Positions 8,423 to 17,299 are shown, counted from the stretch's first letter. The stretch is DNA of 59,462 bases from Pseudomonas caspiana (GCF_002158995.1 NZ_LOHF01000004.1:152298-211759), one strand, 5' to 3'. The notes: generated from the letters alone by a model not told the origin. Numbers and translations: made by a program.

Positions 8423-9076
8423 TTACTTCCAGCTATGCACCGGCCAACCGGCTTTCTGCGCGTGCTCCAGCAGAGTCGGGTCCGGGTTGACCACATGCGG
8501 ATAATCAACCTTGAGCAGCAACGGCAGATCGTTGCGTGAATCCGAGTAGAAGCTCGCGCCTTCAAGGTTTTCACCTTCGGCGTCCAGCCATTCCATGAGA
8601 CGGGTGATCTTGCCTTCGCGGTAGGTCAGGGTGCCGACGGTCTTGCCGTTGTACACACCGTGAGCGACGTCCAGTTCGATGGCCAGCACTTCATCAATAC
8701 CAATACGCTCGGCAATCGGTTTGACCAGATGAACACCCGACGCTGAAATCACCAGAATCCGGTCGCCTGCAGCGCGGTGTTCGGCGATGCATTTAGTGGC
8801 GTCGCTGAAAATGATCGGCTCGATGTAATCCTCGACCCACGGCCCGACGAGGTGGTCGACTTCTTCCGGGGTACGGCCAAGCATCGGCTCCAGGCTGAAG
8901 GCCATGTAGTCTTCCATGGCCAGCTTGCCTTCGCTGTAGGCCTGCATCAGTTCGTGATCGCGTTTGATGAACGACGCTGGATCAACCCAGCCAAGCCTGG
9001 CCATCTGCTCACTCCACAGACTGGCGCAGTCGCCGGCGATCAGGGTTTCGTCCAGGTCAAAAATTGCTAAAGCCAT
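8423..9076 (-). CDS. HAD superfamily phosphatase, SerB-like IB subfamily
   Basis: Predicted 217-residue cytoplasmic hydrolase of the HAD-IB group. Motif I is FDLDETL (residues 6-12, nucleophile D7 and acid D9), motif II is ISASG (about 110), and the metal-binding motif is YSDSRNDLPLL (about 178-188). A helical cap lies between motifs I and II. The family includes phosphoserine, phosphorylcholine and related phosphatases; the substrate cannot be read from sequence. It lies downstream of the ABC importer genes on the same strand, separated by a REP pair, so it might act on a compound made available by that system; this is inference. Confidence 0.85.
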   Translation of the reverse strand: MALAIFDLDETLIAGDCASLWSEQMARLGWVDPASFIKRDHELMQAYSEGKLAMEDYMAFSLEPMLGRTPEEVDHLVGPWVEDYIEPIIFSDATKCIAEHRAAGDRILVISASGVHLVKPIAERIGIDEVLAIELDVAHGVYNGKTVGTLTYREGKITRLMEWLDAEGENLEGASFYSDSRNDLPLLLKVDYPHVVNPDPTLLEHAQKAGWPVHSWK

Positions 9077-9120
9077 TAAAAGCTGTCCTTTGAAAATTAA
9101 CTGAGCTGCGGTGCGGTTTC

Positions 9121-9211
9121 CTGTAGGAGTGAGCTTGCTCGCGATGGCGTTCTACTCGCAACGCAACCATCAAATTTGAGAATGCTATCGCGAGCAAGCT
9201 CACTCCTACAG
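9121..9211. repeat. REP inverted pair, GAGCTTGCTCGCGA family
   Basis: CTGTAGGAGTGAGCTTGCTC on the left and GAGCAAGCTCACTCCTACAG on the right, between the ABC ATPase gene and the HAD gene. Confidence 0.9.
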
Positions 9212-9261
9212 AGGATATTGATCAGGCCATAGTATTTGGCCGGATTAACACCGCCTCGTGA

Positions 9262-10251
9262 TCACGCCACCTCACACAACGCCGAAGCATCAACCCTCAA
9301 CGTCACCCGCGTCCCGTCAGTCAGCAGATCGTCTGCCGAGCGATTGAGTACGTCCACCACCAGTTCAACGCCGCGAGCCTCGACCCGGTAGCGGATCACG
9401 TTGCCCAGCAGGCTGTGGCTGCGGATTTGCCCTTCAAGCTCGCCGGTCAGGCTCAGTTGAATGGCCTCTGGACGAATCGCGATGCGGCTGGTGATCGGCC
9501 GTTGCATAAGGCGGCTGGCATCTTCGGCTTCGAGCAGGTTGTAGTTGCCAATGAAGCCTGCGGCGAAAACATCCACCGGCGCAGTGTAAAGGGTTTCAGC
9601 ATCGCCGCTCTGCACGATACGACCCTGATTCATCAGGAAAATGCGATCTGACATGGTCAGCGCTTCTTCCTGATCGTGGGTCACGAAGATCGTGGTCAGG
9701 CCCAGCTCGCGCTGAATCGCGCGGATTTGCTCACGCAGATGTTTGCGAATTCGCGCATCCAGCGCCGACAACGGTTCATCCAGCAGCAACAGACGCGGCC
9801 GGGTCACCAGAGAGCGGGCGAGGGCGACGCGCTGGCATTGGCCACCGGACATTTGATGCGGATAGCGGCTGGCGAAATCGGTCAGCTCCACCAGCTTCAA
9901 CACTTCGGCGACCCGCTTGTGGGTGTCGTCAGCGTTGACCTTTTGCATGCGCAGACCAAATGCGACGTTCTGCTCCACAGTCATGTTGGGGAACAGCGCG
10001 TAGCTCTGGAATACCATGCCGATGTTGCGCTTTTGCGGGGTCACTGGCACCAGATCGACACCGTCGAGCAGAATGCGGCCGCTGTTGACCGAGGTCAGCC
10101 CGGCAATGCAGCGCAGCAGCGTCGACTTGCCACAACCAGACGGGCCGAGCAGGGTCACGAACTCACCACGCTCGATGGTGCAGTTGATGTCACTGAAGAC
10201 TGCCGTGCTGCCATAGTTTTTTTGCAGATTTTCAACACTGACAAAACTCAT
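9262..10251 (-). CDS. ABC importer ATPase, PotA/PhnT-like
   Basis: Predicted 329-residue nucleotide-binding subunit of an importer. Walker A is GPSGCGKST (about 35-43), the Q-loop is in MVFQSYALFPNMT, the signature is MSGGQCQRVALARSL (about 135-149) and Walker B is LLLLDEPLSALD. A C-terminal TOBE-type domain follows (about 235-329). It is the last gene of the transporter operon and starts 1 base after the stop of the second permease. The family covers iron, spermidine, thiamine and 2-aminoethylphosphonate importers; the neighbouring phosphodiesterase and UTRA regulator make an organophosphorus substrate the best guess. Confidence 0.88.
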   Translation of the reverse strand: MSFVSVENLQKNYGSTAVFSDINCTIERGEFVTLLGPSGCGKSTLLRCIAGLTSVNSGRILLDGVDLVPVTPQKRNIGMVFQSYALFPNMTVEQNVAFGLRMQKVNADDTHKRVAEVLKLVELTDFASRYPHQMSGGQCQRVALARSLVTRPRLLLLDEPLSALDARIRKHLREQIRAIQRELGLTTIFVTHDQEEALTMSDRIFLMNQGRIVQSGDAETLYTAPVDVFAAGFIGNYNLLEAEDASRLMQRPITSRIAIRPEAIQLSLTGELEGQIRSHSLLGNVIRYRVEARGVELVVDVLNRSADDLLTDGTRVTLRVDASALCEVA

Positions 10252-10252
10252 A

Positions 10253-11050
10253 TCAGTCTTTGTCCTTATTCAGGCGATTGGCGGCCAGGGTCAGCAGCAA
10301 CACGAAGAGGAAGTAGGAAATCACCAGCGCACTGTTGAAGTGACCGCTGCTGTTACGCATGTTGTTCAGGTACACCTGCAACGTTTCATAGCGCGTGCCG
10401 ACCAGCAGGTTGGCGAACACGAACTCGCCGAACAGGAAGGAGAACGACAGCAGCAGGGCGACCATCAAGCCTTTGCGCAGGTTGGGCAGCACCACCAGGA
10501 ACGCTGCCTGCCAGGTATTGGCGCCGAGCAACTGGGCGGCGTCCATCAGGTCAGTCAGGTTGATCGCTTGCAGGTTGTTACTGATCGCCCGGTACATGAA
10601 CGGCAGGGCGACGGTGAAGTAGCAGCCGATCAGAATCCATGGCGTACCGACCATCGCGAACGGTCCGGAACCATACAGCTGCAACAGGCCCACCGACGAC
10701 GCTACCGGCGGCACCGCGAAGGGCAGCAGGATCAGAATGTTCATTAACGCGTCCAGGCGCGGGAAGTGGTAATGCACCACAAACAGTAGCGGCAGGATCA
10801 GCACCACCGACAAGATCAGCGCGCCAACACAAACCAGCAGCGATTGGCCAAATGCAGCGAGGAAGCGCGGATCGCTCCACAGCGCGATGTACCACTTGAA
10901 GGTCAGGCCGCTGGGCAGAATGCTTGCCGACCAACTGGTCGCCACTGAATACAACAGCGTGCCGAGCAGCGGCAGCAGCAGGATGAAGAACAGCAGATAA
11001 ACGACCGCTCGGTGATAAAACCGGGCCGGGCCTCTTTCAACGCGAGACAT
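10253..11050 (-). CDS. ABC importer inner-membrane permease 2
   Basis: Predicted 265-residue permease with about six transmembrane helices; the first is VVYLLFFILLLPLLGTLLYS. An EAA-type loop for ATPase contact lies at MDAAQLLGANTWQAAFLVVLP. Related to PotC/PhnV-type subunits. The start overlaps the end of permease 1 by 14 bases and the stop is 1 base from the ATPase start, consistent with one transcript and coupled translation. Confidence 0.85.
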   Translation of the reverse strand: MSRVERGPARFYHRAVVYLLFFILLLPLLGTLLYSVATSWSASILPSGLTFKWYIALWSDPRFLAAFGQSLLVCVGALILSVVLILPLLFVVHYHFPRLDALMNILILLPFAVPPVASSVGLLQLYGSGPFAMVGTPWILIGCYFTVALPFMYRAISNNLQAINLTDLMDAAQLLGANTWQAAFLVVLPNLRKGLMVALLLSFSFLFGEFVFANLLVGTRYETLQVYLNNMRNSSGHFNSALVISYFLFVLLLTLAANRLNKDKD

Positions 11051-11879
11051 GGTAGCTCCTCTTCAGCAACCACTGATGGACGACTGTGACCAGCGTCATC
11101 AGGCCGACCAGAATCATCGCCAGCGCGCTGGCCATGTTCGGATCAAGGCTGATATCGCCTGCAACCATGGCCGCAATACGGATCGGCAGCACGTTGAAGT
11201 TGCCGGTGGTCAGAGCGTAGACCGTGGCGTAAGCGCCCAGGGCATTGGCCAGCAGAATGACAAAAGTGCCGAGCAGGGCAGGAGTCAGCACCGGCAAGCC
11301 GATGTAACGCCAGAACTGAAAGCTGCTGGCGCCAAGCAACGATGCCGAATCACGCCAGTCCTGACGCAGGGCATCGAAGGCCGGATAAAGCAGCAATACG
11401 CCAAGGGGAATCTGGAAATAGGTATAGAGGATGATCAGCCCGGTTTTCGAATACAGGTTGAAATCTTCGATGATTCCCGCCTGCTTGAGCATCAAGGTCA
11501 CGGCGCCGTTGAAGCCCAGCAGAATGATGAACGCAAAGGCCAACGGCACGCCTGAGAAGTTGCTGGTCATGTTGGCGAACGAATTGACGAAGTCCCGCAG
11601 GCGCGAATCCACGTTGCGCAGCGAATAACTGCCCAGCACCGCAATGATGATGCCGAACAGGCTGGACCAGAAACTGATCTCCAGGCTGAACTGCATGGCC
11701 TGTCGATAGAACCGCGAGTCGAAGGCCTTGATGAAGTTTTCAATGCCCCAGCCGGCGTCGGAATGCAGGCTGTTGATCGCTACCCAGCCCAGCGGCGCGA
11801 TCTGAAACACGAAGAAGAACAGTGCAAACGGAAGCAGGCAGAGAAGCCCGAGCCATTTGCCGCGATTATTGGTGCTCAC
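11037..11879 (-). CDS. ABC importer inner-membrane permease 1
   Basis: Predicted 280-residue permease of the PotB/PhnU type, with an N-terminal helix WLGLLCLLPFALFFFVFQIA and an EAA-like loop around DSASLLGASSFQFWRYIGLP. The GTG start at 11879 is chosen because it overlaps the stop of the upstream phosphodiesterase gene by 4 bases (GTGA) and removes an Arg-rich 22-residue extension that does not look like a membrane protein start. It forms the channel together with permease 2. Confidence 0.85.
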   Translation of the reverse strand: MSTNNRGKWLGLLCLLPFALFFFVFQIAPLGWVAINSLHSDAGWGIENFIKAFDSRFYRQAMQFSLEISFWSSLFGIIIAVLGSYSLRNVDSRLRDFVNSFANMTSNFSGVPLAFAFIILLGFNGAVTLMLKQAGIIEDFNLYSKTGLIILYTYFQIPLGVLLLYPAFDALRQDWRDSASLLGASSFQFWRYIGLPVLTPALLGTFVILLANALGAYATVYALTTGNFNVLPIRIAAMVAGDISLDPNMASALAMILVGLMTLVTVVHQWLLKRSYHVSR

Positions 11880-12682
11880 TTGAGAATCTCCCGGCAGACC
11901 GGTTTGTCGTGGGGCACGCCGAGCAGTTCGCAGACAATGCCGCACAGCTCGGTTTGCCTGGGTGCCGCCGCAGTATTCAGGCTGAACGCATCGCCCAGCA
12001 CGAACAGCGGGACTTCGCGCTCTTCGGGCAGCAGGCCATTGTGGGAGCGGTCGTTGTTCATGCCGTGATCGGCAGTGATCAAGACCTGATAGCCCGCGTC
12101 GAGCCAGCCTTGCAGGTAATCCGCGATGATGATGTCAACGCTGCGCGCGCTGTTGCGGTATTGCGCGCTGTCGAGGCCGTGCTTGTGCCCGGCGTCGTCG
12201 ATATTCATGGGGTGAATCAACAGCAGATTCGGCGCGTGCCTCACCCGCAGACTTTCTGCGTCGGCGAACAGGTGCGAGTCCGGGTAGTGATCGGCGTAGT
12301 AGAAGTGGCCGTGCTGAATCGGTAATTCGACGTCATCGGTATGGCGATCACGGGCGGCATCGAACGGCGTGCGGTTATACAGTTCGCTGACCCAGTGATA
12401 GGCCGCCGCCGCGGTACTGAGTCCGGCGTCGGTGGCGTAGTGGAACATGCTGCGTTGGTTGGAAAGGCGTGACACCTGATTGTGGACGATGCCGCTTTCA
12501 ATCGGCGGTACGCCGGTCAGGATGCATTCGTACAGCGGGCGCGAGAGTGCCGGCAGTTCGCATTCCAGCTTGTAAAGCGAGGCTCGACCTGCGTTGGCAT
12601 AAGCCTGCAGATGGCCCATCGCATGTCTGGCCACTTCGAAGTTGAGGCCGTCGAGCACGATGAGGATGACATTGTGTTTCAT
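11876..12682 (-). CDS. Cytoplasmic alkaline-phosphatase-superfamily phosphodiesterase/phosphatase
   Basis: Predicted 268-residue enzyme of the type I phosphodiesterase / nucleotide pyrophosphatase family (alkaline phosphatase superfamily). The seven expected ligands are present: D11 (LDG), S47 as likely nucleophile (PALSRP), D162 and H166 (NIDDAGHKHG), D205 and H206 (TADHGMN) and H214. There is no signal peptide, so it acts inside the cell on something imported. It lies in the operon between the binding-protein gene and permease 1, overlapping permease 1 by 4 bases. It is shorter than phosphonoacetate hydrolase, a relative of the same superfamily. The substrate is unknown. Confidence 0.82.
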   Translation of the reverse strand: MKHNVILIVLDGLNFEVARHAMGHLQAYANAGRASLYKLECELPALSRPLYECILTGVPPIESGIVHNQVSRLSNQRSMFHYATDAGLSTAAAAYHWVSELYNRTPFDAARDRHTDDVELPIQHGHFYYADHYPDSHLFADAESLRVRHAPNLLLIHPMNIDDAGHKHGLDSAQYRNSARSVDIIIADYLQGWLDAGYQVLITADHGMNNDRSHNGLLPEEREVPLFVLGDAFSLNTAAAPRQTELCGIVCELLGVPHDKPVCREILK

Positions 12683-12732
12683 GAGCCAATCGCTCCGGCA
12701 GGCACAGGCTTTTTGGGGAATGACGGGGAAAC

Positions 12733-12750
12733 GGCCTCATCCTTGAGGCC
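12733..12750 (-). promoter_or_regulatory. Intercistronic stem-loop after the binding-protein gene
   Basis: GGCCTCA (12733-12739) pairs with TGAGGCC (12744-12750) around a four-base loop, in the 77-base gap between the substrate-binding-protein gene and the phosphodiesterase gene. It has no T-run. Such hairpins commonly stabilise the binding-protein mRNA so that it is made in excess; that role is inferred. Confidence 0.5.
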
Positions 12751-12759
12751 CGTAGCGCA

Positions 12760-13827
12760 TCAGTTCATTTCAACGATGACTTGCTCGTTCCACATCTGTG
12801 GCAGTGCCTTGGAGGTTTTCTCCCATGCAGCTGCGTTTTTGATTGGGGTCACGCCTTTGTACTGCTCGTTTGGCAGCAGCTTGGCCTGCACTTCAGGTGG
12901 CAGGGTGAGGTGCTCGGCACGAATCGGACGTGCGTTGCCCTTGGCCAGGTTGATCTGACCGGCGTCACTGAAGATGTATTCACGGGCCAGCTTGGCGGCG
13001 TTAGGGTTCTTCGCGTATTTGTTGATGATGGTGGTGTAGCCGGAAATCACCGAACCGTCGGACGGGATCAGCACCACGTAGTCATCCGGGTTGGTCATCT
13101 TGGCCTTGTAGCTCAGACCGTTGAAGTCCCAGACGATGCCCACTTCAACCTCGCCTTTTTCCATGCTCTGGATGTTCGGGTTGTTGAGGGCCAGACGCTT
13201 TTGCTTGGCCAATTCGGTGAATAGTTGCAGGCCGGGCGCGATATTGCTTTCGTCGCCTTTCATCGCAATCGCAGCGGCCAGAACGCCGTTGGCAGCTTGC
13301 GCTGCGGTGCTCACGTCACCTACGGTGACCTTGTACTTGCCATTCTTCAGGTCAGACCACTTGGTGGGTACTTCAGAACCGTGCAGCAACTTCTTGTTGA
13401 CCACGAAAGCGATGGTGCCGGTGTAGGCCAGTGTCCAGTGACCGTCTTTATCTTTCGCCCAGTCCGGAACCTGATCCCAAGTGCTTGGCTTGTAGGGTTG
13501 GGTCACGCCTTTAGCCGCTGCAATAGGGCCGAAAGCCGCGCCGACGTCGCCGATGTCGGCACTGGCGTTATCTTTTTCCGCATCGAACTTGGCGATTTCC
13601 TGGGCCGAGCTCATGTCCGTGTCCATGTGCTTGAGGCCGTACTTGGTCTGCAGATCCGCCCAGGTGTCTTTCCAGTTCGCCCAGTCATCCGGCATGCCAA
13701 CACTGTTGACCGCGCCTTCAGCCTTGGCGGCTGCTTCAAGGGTTTTCAGGTCAGCGTCTGCCGCCATGACGGAGGTGCTGAGAGCAATAGCGGAACCGAG
13801 GAGTGATGCCAGCAAAAGGTGTTTCAT
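12760..13827 (-). CDS. ABC importer periplasmic substrate-binding protein
   Basis: Predicted 355-residue binding protein of the AfuA/PotD/PhnS-like class. A signal peptide ends SVMA-ADADL. The mature part has the extracellular solute-binding family 1 pattern (KAEGAVNSVGMPDDWANW, then IAFVVNKKLL and KWSDLKNGKYKVTVGD). The start is ATG 13827 (MKHLLLAS), with AAGGAGC upstream; an ATG 18 bases earlier is less suitable. It is the first gene of the importer operon. Its promoter region contains a palindrome resembling a UTRA-regulator operator at 13886. Confidence 0.88.
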   Translation of the reverse strand: MKHLLLASLLGSAIALSTSVMAADADLKTLEAAAKAEGAVNSVGMPDDWANWKDTWADLQTKYGLKHMDTDMSSAQEIAKFDAEKDNASADIGDVGAAFGPIAAAKGVTQPYKPSTWDQVPDWAKDKDGHWTLAYTGTIAFVVNKKLLHGSEVPTKWSDLKNGKYKVTVGDVSTAAQAANGVLAAAIAMKGDESNIAPGLQLFTELAKQKRLALNNPNIQSMEKGEVEVGIVWDFNGLSYKAKMTNPDDYVVLIPSDGSVISGYTTIINKYAKNPNAAKLAREYIFSDAGQINLAKGNARPIRAEHLTLPPEVQAKLLPNEQYKGVTPIKNAAAWEKTSKALPQMWNEQVIVEMN

Positions 13828-13885
13828 TCGAAGCTCCTTGTGCACTTCTGAAAGATCTTTTTAGAAGTGATCGTTGCGGGTTGGT

Positions 13886-13897
13886 TGGTCTAGGTCA
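13886..13897. promoter_or_regulatory. Candidate operator 1 for the GntR/UTRA regulator
   Basis: TGGTCTAGGTCA matches 10 of 12 bases of TGGTCTAGACCA, the palindrome bound by NagR/DasR-type UTRA regulators. It lies 59 bases upstream of the importer operon's first start codon. Confidence 0.55.
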
Positions 13898-13999
13898 GCA
13901 ATACCTGAGCCAAGTTAAGCTTTTTCGATGACATTTTTATGTTGATGCAGCTTGTTACCCGAGGGCTGCATAGCGAGCTGACCGGGTGCGGGGTAAGCG

Positions 14000-14006
14000 T
14001 AGACCA
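14000..14006. promoter_or_regulatory. Candidate operator half-site
   Basis: TAGACCA matches the right half of the same palindrome; the left half is poor. It lies between the two better sites in the divergent region. No gene is supported in 13828-14189. Confidence 0.25.
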
Positions 14007-14164
14007 TGATCAAAGCCTTGATCTGAAAGGCCTGCGGCGTTTTATTAGAGCGGGGCTGGCATGGTTTGTGATGGGCATTGTCATGGAGCAGTCATCTACA
14101 CTCCGTAGGCTGTTTCTGCGCACCAACGTGTGCAATGAGAATCATCAGTGCGCTGTTTTGGCGC

Positions 14165-14176
14165 TGGTCTAGTCCA
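14165..14176. promoter_or_regulatory. Candidate operator 2 for the GntR/UTRA regulator
   Basis: TGGTCTAGTCCA matches 11 of 12 bases of TGGTCTAGACCA, and the surrounding CTGGTCTAGTCCAG is nearly self-complementary. It ends 13 bases before the regulator's start codon, overlapping its leader, which suggests autoregulation. Confidence 0.6.
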
Positions 14177-14189
14177 GTAAGGAAGCCTG

Positions 14190-14909
14190 ATGCGCGAAGA
14201 AGTGCCCCGTGCGGTCACAACGATTTGTAATGCCCTGCAAGAGCAGATCGAGCATGGTCTGCTGCCGCCTGGCAGCAAGTTGCCCGCCGAACGCAAGCTG
14301 AGTGAAGTCTTCGACACTACGCGTATCACCTTGCGAGAGGCCTTGGTGCAGCTCGAAGCGCTGGGGCTTATTTATAGAGAGGAGAGGCGGGGATGGTTCA
14401 TTTCGCCGCCACGTTTGGCGTATGACTTGATGCGCCGCAGTCACTTCCACGCCATGGTCGAGGCTCAAGGGCGGGTCGCTGACACTCATGTCATTTCTGC
14501 ACGCCTGCAACCGGCCTCGGCAAAAATATGCGAAATGCTGCAATTGCCTGCACTGTCCAGCGTGGTCCAGATCTGCCGCGCCCGGCGCATAGATCAGCGT
14601 CTGGTGCTGTATGTGGAGCACTACCTGAATCCCGAATACTTTCCCGGCATCCTTGATAGCGATCTCAATCAGTCGCTGACCGAGTTGTACGCCAGCCGCT
14701 ATGAACTGCGTTACGGCCAGGTCCGCTTCGAGATGGTGCCCACCGCGCTGCACGCAGAAGCCTCGGCGGCGCTCAAAGTTTCACTGGGCAGCCCAGGCTT
14801 GCGCATTGCCAGGGTCAACTTCGACCAGAATGGCAGGTTGATCGATTGCGACCTGGAGTACTGGCGGCACGATGCGATTCATGTGAGCGCGGTGGTGCGG
14901 GATATTTGA
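14190..14909 (+). CDS. GntR family regulator with UTRA domain
   Basis: Predicted 239-residue repressor-type regulator of the HutC/NagR/PhnR branch. The winged helix is at about 5-70 (PPGSKLPAERKLSEVFDTTR, then TLREALVQLEALGLIYREER). The UTRA ligand-binding domain covers about 90-235 (ICRARRIDQRLVLYVEHYL). It is divergent from the importer operon and has AAGGAAG before its ATG. It very probably controls that operon in response to the transported compound; operator-like palindromes lie near both starts. Confidence 0.88.
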   Translation: MREEVPRAVTTICNALQEQIEHGLLPPGSKLPAERKLSEVFDTTRITLREALVQLEALGLIYREERRGWFISPPRLAYDLMRRSHFHAMVEAQGRVADTHVISARLQPASAKICEMLQLPALSSVVQICRARRIDQRLVLYVEHYLNPEYFPGILDSDLNQSLTELYASRYELRYGQVRFEMVPTALHAEASAALKVSLGSPGLRIARVNFDQNGRLIDCDLEYWRHDAIHVSAVVRDI

Positions 14910-14928
14910 GGTCATCTGAGCAGTAAGG

Positions 14929-15019
14929 CGTGGGACCGGCTTTAGCCGGGAAGGGGTCGGTTCAATCACTACATTTTCATCTGCAGAACACCGCCTTCCC
15001 GGCTAAAGCCGGTCCCACG
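14929..15019. repeat. REP inverted pair, GTGGGACCGGCTTTAGCCGG family
   Basis: CGTGGGACCGGCTTTAGCCG on the left and CGGCTAAAGCCGGTCCCACG on the right, between convergent gntR and apeB. Confidence 0.9.
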
Positions 15020-15080
15020 TCAGTATTTCAGTGAGGCAGGTTTGGGCAAGCAGCGATATCGGGTCTGCTTGCCCACTTGC

Positions 15081-16370
15081 TTATGGCAACTCATGACTCG
15101 CATAAAACGCGGTCAATACTTTCACCAGGTGCGCGAGGTCATGGCTGCCAGCCAGCTCACGGATCGAGTGCATGGCGAACGTCGGCAAGCCGATGTCTAC
15201 GGTGCGCACGCCCAGATGGCTGGCGGTGATCGGGCCGATGGTTGAACCGCAAGCCATGTCGCTGCGTACCACGAAGCTCTGCACCGGCACTTCTTCAGCC
15301 ATGCACAGATGGCGGAAGAACCCGGCGGTTTCGCTGTTAGTGGCGTAACGCTGGTTGCTGTTGACCTTGATCACCGGGCCGGCATTGAGTTTCGGGCCGT
15401 GGTTGGCGTCGTGCTTCTCGGCATAGTTAGGGTGAATGCCGTGAGCGTTGTCAGCTGAAACCAGCAATGACTTCTGGATCGTACGCACGTAATCCGCACC
15501 GTCCGGCAGCAGACGCTGAAGGATCTGTTCCAGCATCGGGCCATCGGCGCCACAGGTCGACGACGAGCCTACTTCTTCATGGTCGGTACACACCAACAGG
15601 CAGGTTTCGTCAGTGTTGGTGCCTAGCAGCGCTTGCAGACCGGCGTAGCAGGACAGCAGGTTATCCAGACGCGCGCCCGCGATGAAGTCGGCGTTCAACC
15701 CAACCACAGCGGCGCTTTGCGTGTCGTAGAAACTCAGCTCGTAGTCGAGGACCACGTCAGCATTCAGGCCGTGCTCGCGAGCCAGTTGATCGGTGAGCAG
15801 CGCGCGGAAGTCGGCGCGTTCGTCACCCGCTACCTGGGCCAGGATCGGCGGCAGCTCGGTCTGTGGGTTGATCGCCCAGCCTTCGTTGGCGGTGCGATTG
15901 AGGTGGATCGCCAGGTTGGGGATCACGGCAATCGGCAGTTTGAAGTCGATCAACTGACTTTCCACTTTACCGTCGCGGCGGAAGGTAACACGGCCAGCCA
16001 GCGACAGATCGCGGTCGAACCATGGCGCGAGCAGCGCACCACCGTAGACTTCGACGCCCAGTTGCCAAAAGCCCTGGCGCTGCAGTTCAGGTTGCGGCTT
16101 GACCCGCAGGCAGGGGCTGTCGGTATGGGCGCCGACCATGCGGATACCGCCGGTCAGTGGTGATTGACGGCCCATACGGAACGCCACGATGGACGAATCA
16201 TTCCGGGTTACGTAATACCGGCCGCCGGTTTCGGTGGCCCAGGTTTCGCGTTCGTCCAGACGCTGGAAGCCAGCAGCTTCAAGGTGTTGGACGAGAGTCG
16301 CGGTTGCATGGAAAGGGGTAGGAGAGGCCTTGAGGAAATCAATCAGGCCTTTGTTCAGCTCTTCGCGCAT
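15081..16370 (-). CDS. apeB: M18 family aspartyl aminopeptidase
   Basis: Predicted 429-residue cytoplasmic metallo-aminopeptidase of the M18 family, removing N-terminal acidic residues from peptides. Zinc-ligand motifs are visible: [13 protein letters not shown] (about 79-91), [36 protein letters not shown] and, near the C-terminus, [11 protein letters not shown] with its histidine ligand. The length agrees with the family. The start is supported by GGAGTG just upstream. It is transcribed alone between two REP pairs. No signal peptide is present. Confidence 0.93.
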   Translation of the reverse strand: MREELNKGLIDFLKASPTPFHATATLVQHLEAAGFQRLDERETWATETGGRYYVTRNDSSIVAFRMGRQSPLTGGIRMVGAHTDSPCLRVKPQPELQRQGFWQLGVEVYGGALLAPWFDRDLSLAGRVTFRRDGKVESQLIDFKLPIAVIPNLAIHLNRTANEGWAINPQTELPPILAQVAGDERADFRALLTDQLAREHGLNADVVLDYELSFYDTQSAAVVGLNADFIAGARLDNLLSCYAGLQALLGTNTDETCLLVCTDHEEVGSSSTCGADGPMLEQILQRLLPDGADYVRTIQKSLLVSADNAHGIHPNYAEKHDANHGPKLNAGPVIKVNSNQRYATNSETAGFFRHLCMAEEVPVQSFVVRSDMACGSTIGPITASHLGVRTVDIGLPTFAMHSIRELAGSHDLAHLVKVLTAFYASHELP

Positions 16371-16477
16371 AAGTCACTCCAGACAGCAATGGCGGGAGTT
16401 TACCGTATTGATGTGGGTCGTGTTGTTGCGGGTGTGCTTTGTGTTGCACTTCACGCTATCTCAGATAAAGCGCAGGA

Positions 16478-16571
16478 CCTGTAGGAGCTCACGAGCAATG
16501 CGAGGCAGCGATAGCCGTCTGTCTGACACACCGCCATCGCTGGCCTCGTGACCTCGGTGCGCTCCTACAGG
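16478..16571. repeat. REP inverted pair, GAGCTCACGAGCAACGCGAG family
   Basis: CCTGTAGGAGCTCACGAGC on the left and GCGCTCCTACAGG on the right, between rluA and apeB. Confidence 0.85.
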
Positions 16572-16583
16572 ATCGCGGTGTGC

Positions 16584-17219
16584 CTAAAACGGCGCAGGGC
16601 ATTCGAACCGTAAACGCTCACCCGTTTGCGGATGGGTAAAGCTCAACATGCTCGCATGCAGGCACAGGCGCGGATACGCGGCCAGTGCTTCCGGATGTGC
16701 ATAAAGACCATCGCCCAGCAGGGGATGCCCAATCGACAGCATATGAACCCGCAACTGATGCGAGCGTCCGGTAATCGGCGTCAGTTCGACACGGCTGTAA
16801 TGACCGCAGCGCTTCAGCACTTTCCAGAACGTCTGCGCATGCTTGCCTGCTTCGTGATCCACCACATGCCGAGGCTTGGTAGGCGGGTCGTAACGCAGGG
16901 GCAGGTCGATGCTGCCGCTGTCCAGAGTCGGTTCACCCCAGCACAGCGCGGTGTAGGCTTTTTCAGTTTCCCGGTCATGAAACTGGCGGGACAGTTCGCG
17001 ATGCGTATCCGCATCGCGGGCCAGCAGGATGATCCCGGAGGTTTCCCAGTCCAGGCGATGGACAATGCGGGCTTCGGGGTAGCCGTTTTCCTGCAGGCGG
17101 GTAATCAGGCAATCCTTGTTGTCCTCGGCACGGCCGGGAACGGAAAGCAGCAGGGTTGGCTTATCAATCACCAGAACGGCTGCGTCCTGATAAATGATGC
17201 GGATGTTCGACAACGGCAT
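16584..17219 (-). CDS. rluA: Pseudouridine synthase RluA
   Basis: Predicted 211-residue pseudouridine synthase; E. coli RluA modifies 23S rRNA U746 and tRNA U32. The catalytic motif is HRLDWETSGI, with the nucleophilic Asp at about residue 56. Further family signatures are TGRSHQLRVHM and HPLLGDGLY. There is no S4 RNA-binding domain and the length is short, as expected for RluA rather than RluC or RluD. It lies 80 bases downstream of minE on the same strand. Confidence 0.9.
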   Translation of the reverse strand: MPLSNIRIIYQDAAVLVIDKPTLLLSVPGRAEDNKDCLITRLQENGYPEARIVHRLDWETSGIILLARDADTHRELSRQFHDRETEKAYTALCWGEPTLDSGSIDLPLRYDPPTKPRHVVDHEAGKHAQTFWKVLKRCGHYSRVELTPITGRSHQLRVHMLSIGHPLLGDGLYAHPEALAAYPRLCLHASMLSFTHPQTGERLRFECPAPF

Positions 17220-17242
17220 TTAACGGCCTCTAAACGCAACGA

Positions 17243-17280
17243 CGGCATCAGCCCCACTCGTAAGAATGGTGCTGATGCCG
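17243..17280 (-). terminator. Stem-loop between minE and rluA
   Basis: CGGCATCAGC and GCTGATGCCG form a perfect 10-bp stem with an 18-base loop just after minE. There is no clear T-run, so it may be a weak terminator or an mRNA end-stabiliser. Confidence 0.45.
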
Positions 17281-17299
17281 CCGCAAGCAACCGCCGGAT

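Noticed and set aside
13939..14172. 77-residue open frame in the regulator-importer intergenic region
   Set aside because: It contains the operator-like palindromes, has no ribosome site and no similarity that I recognise.
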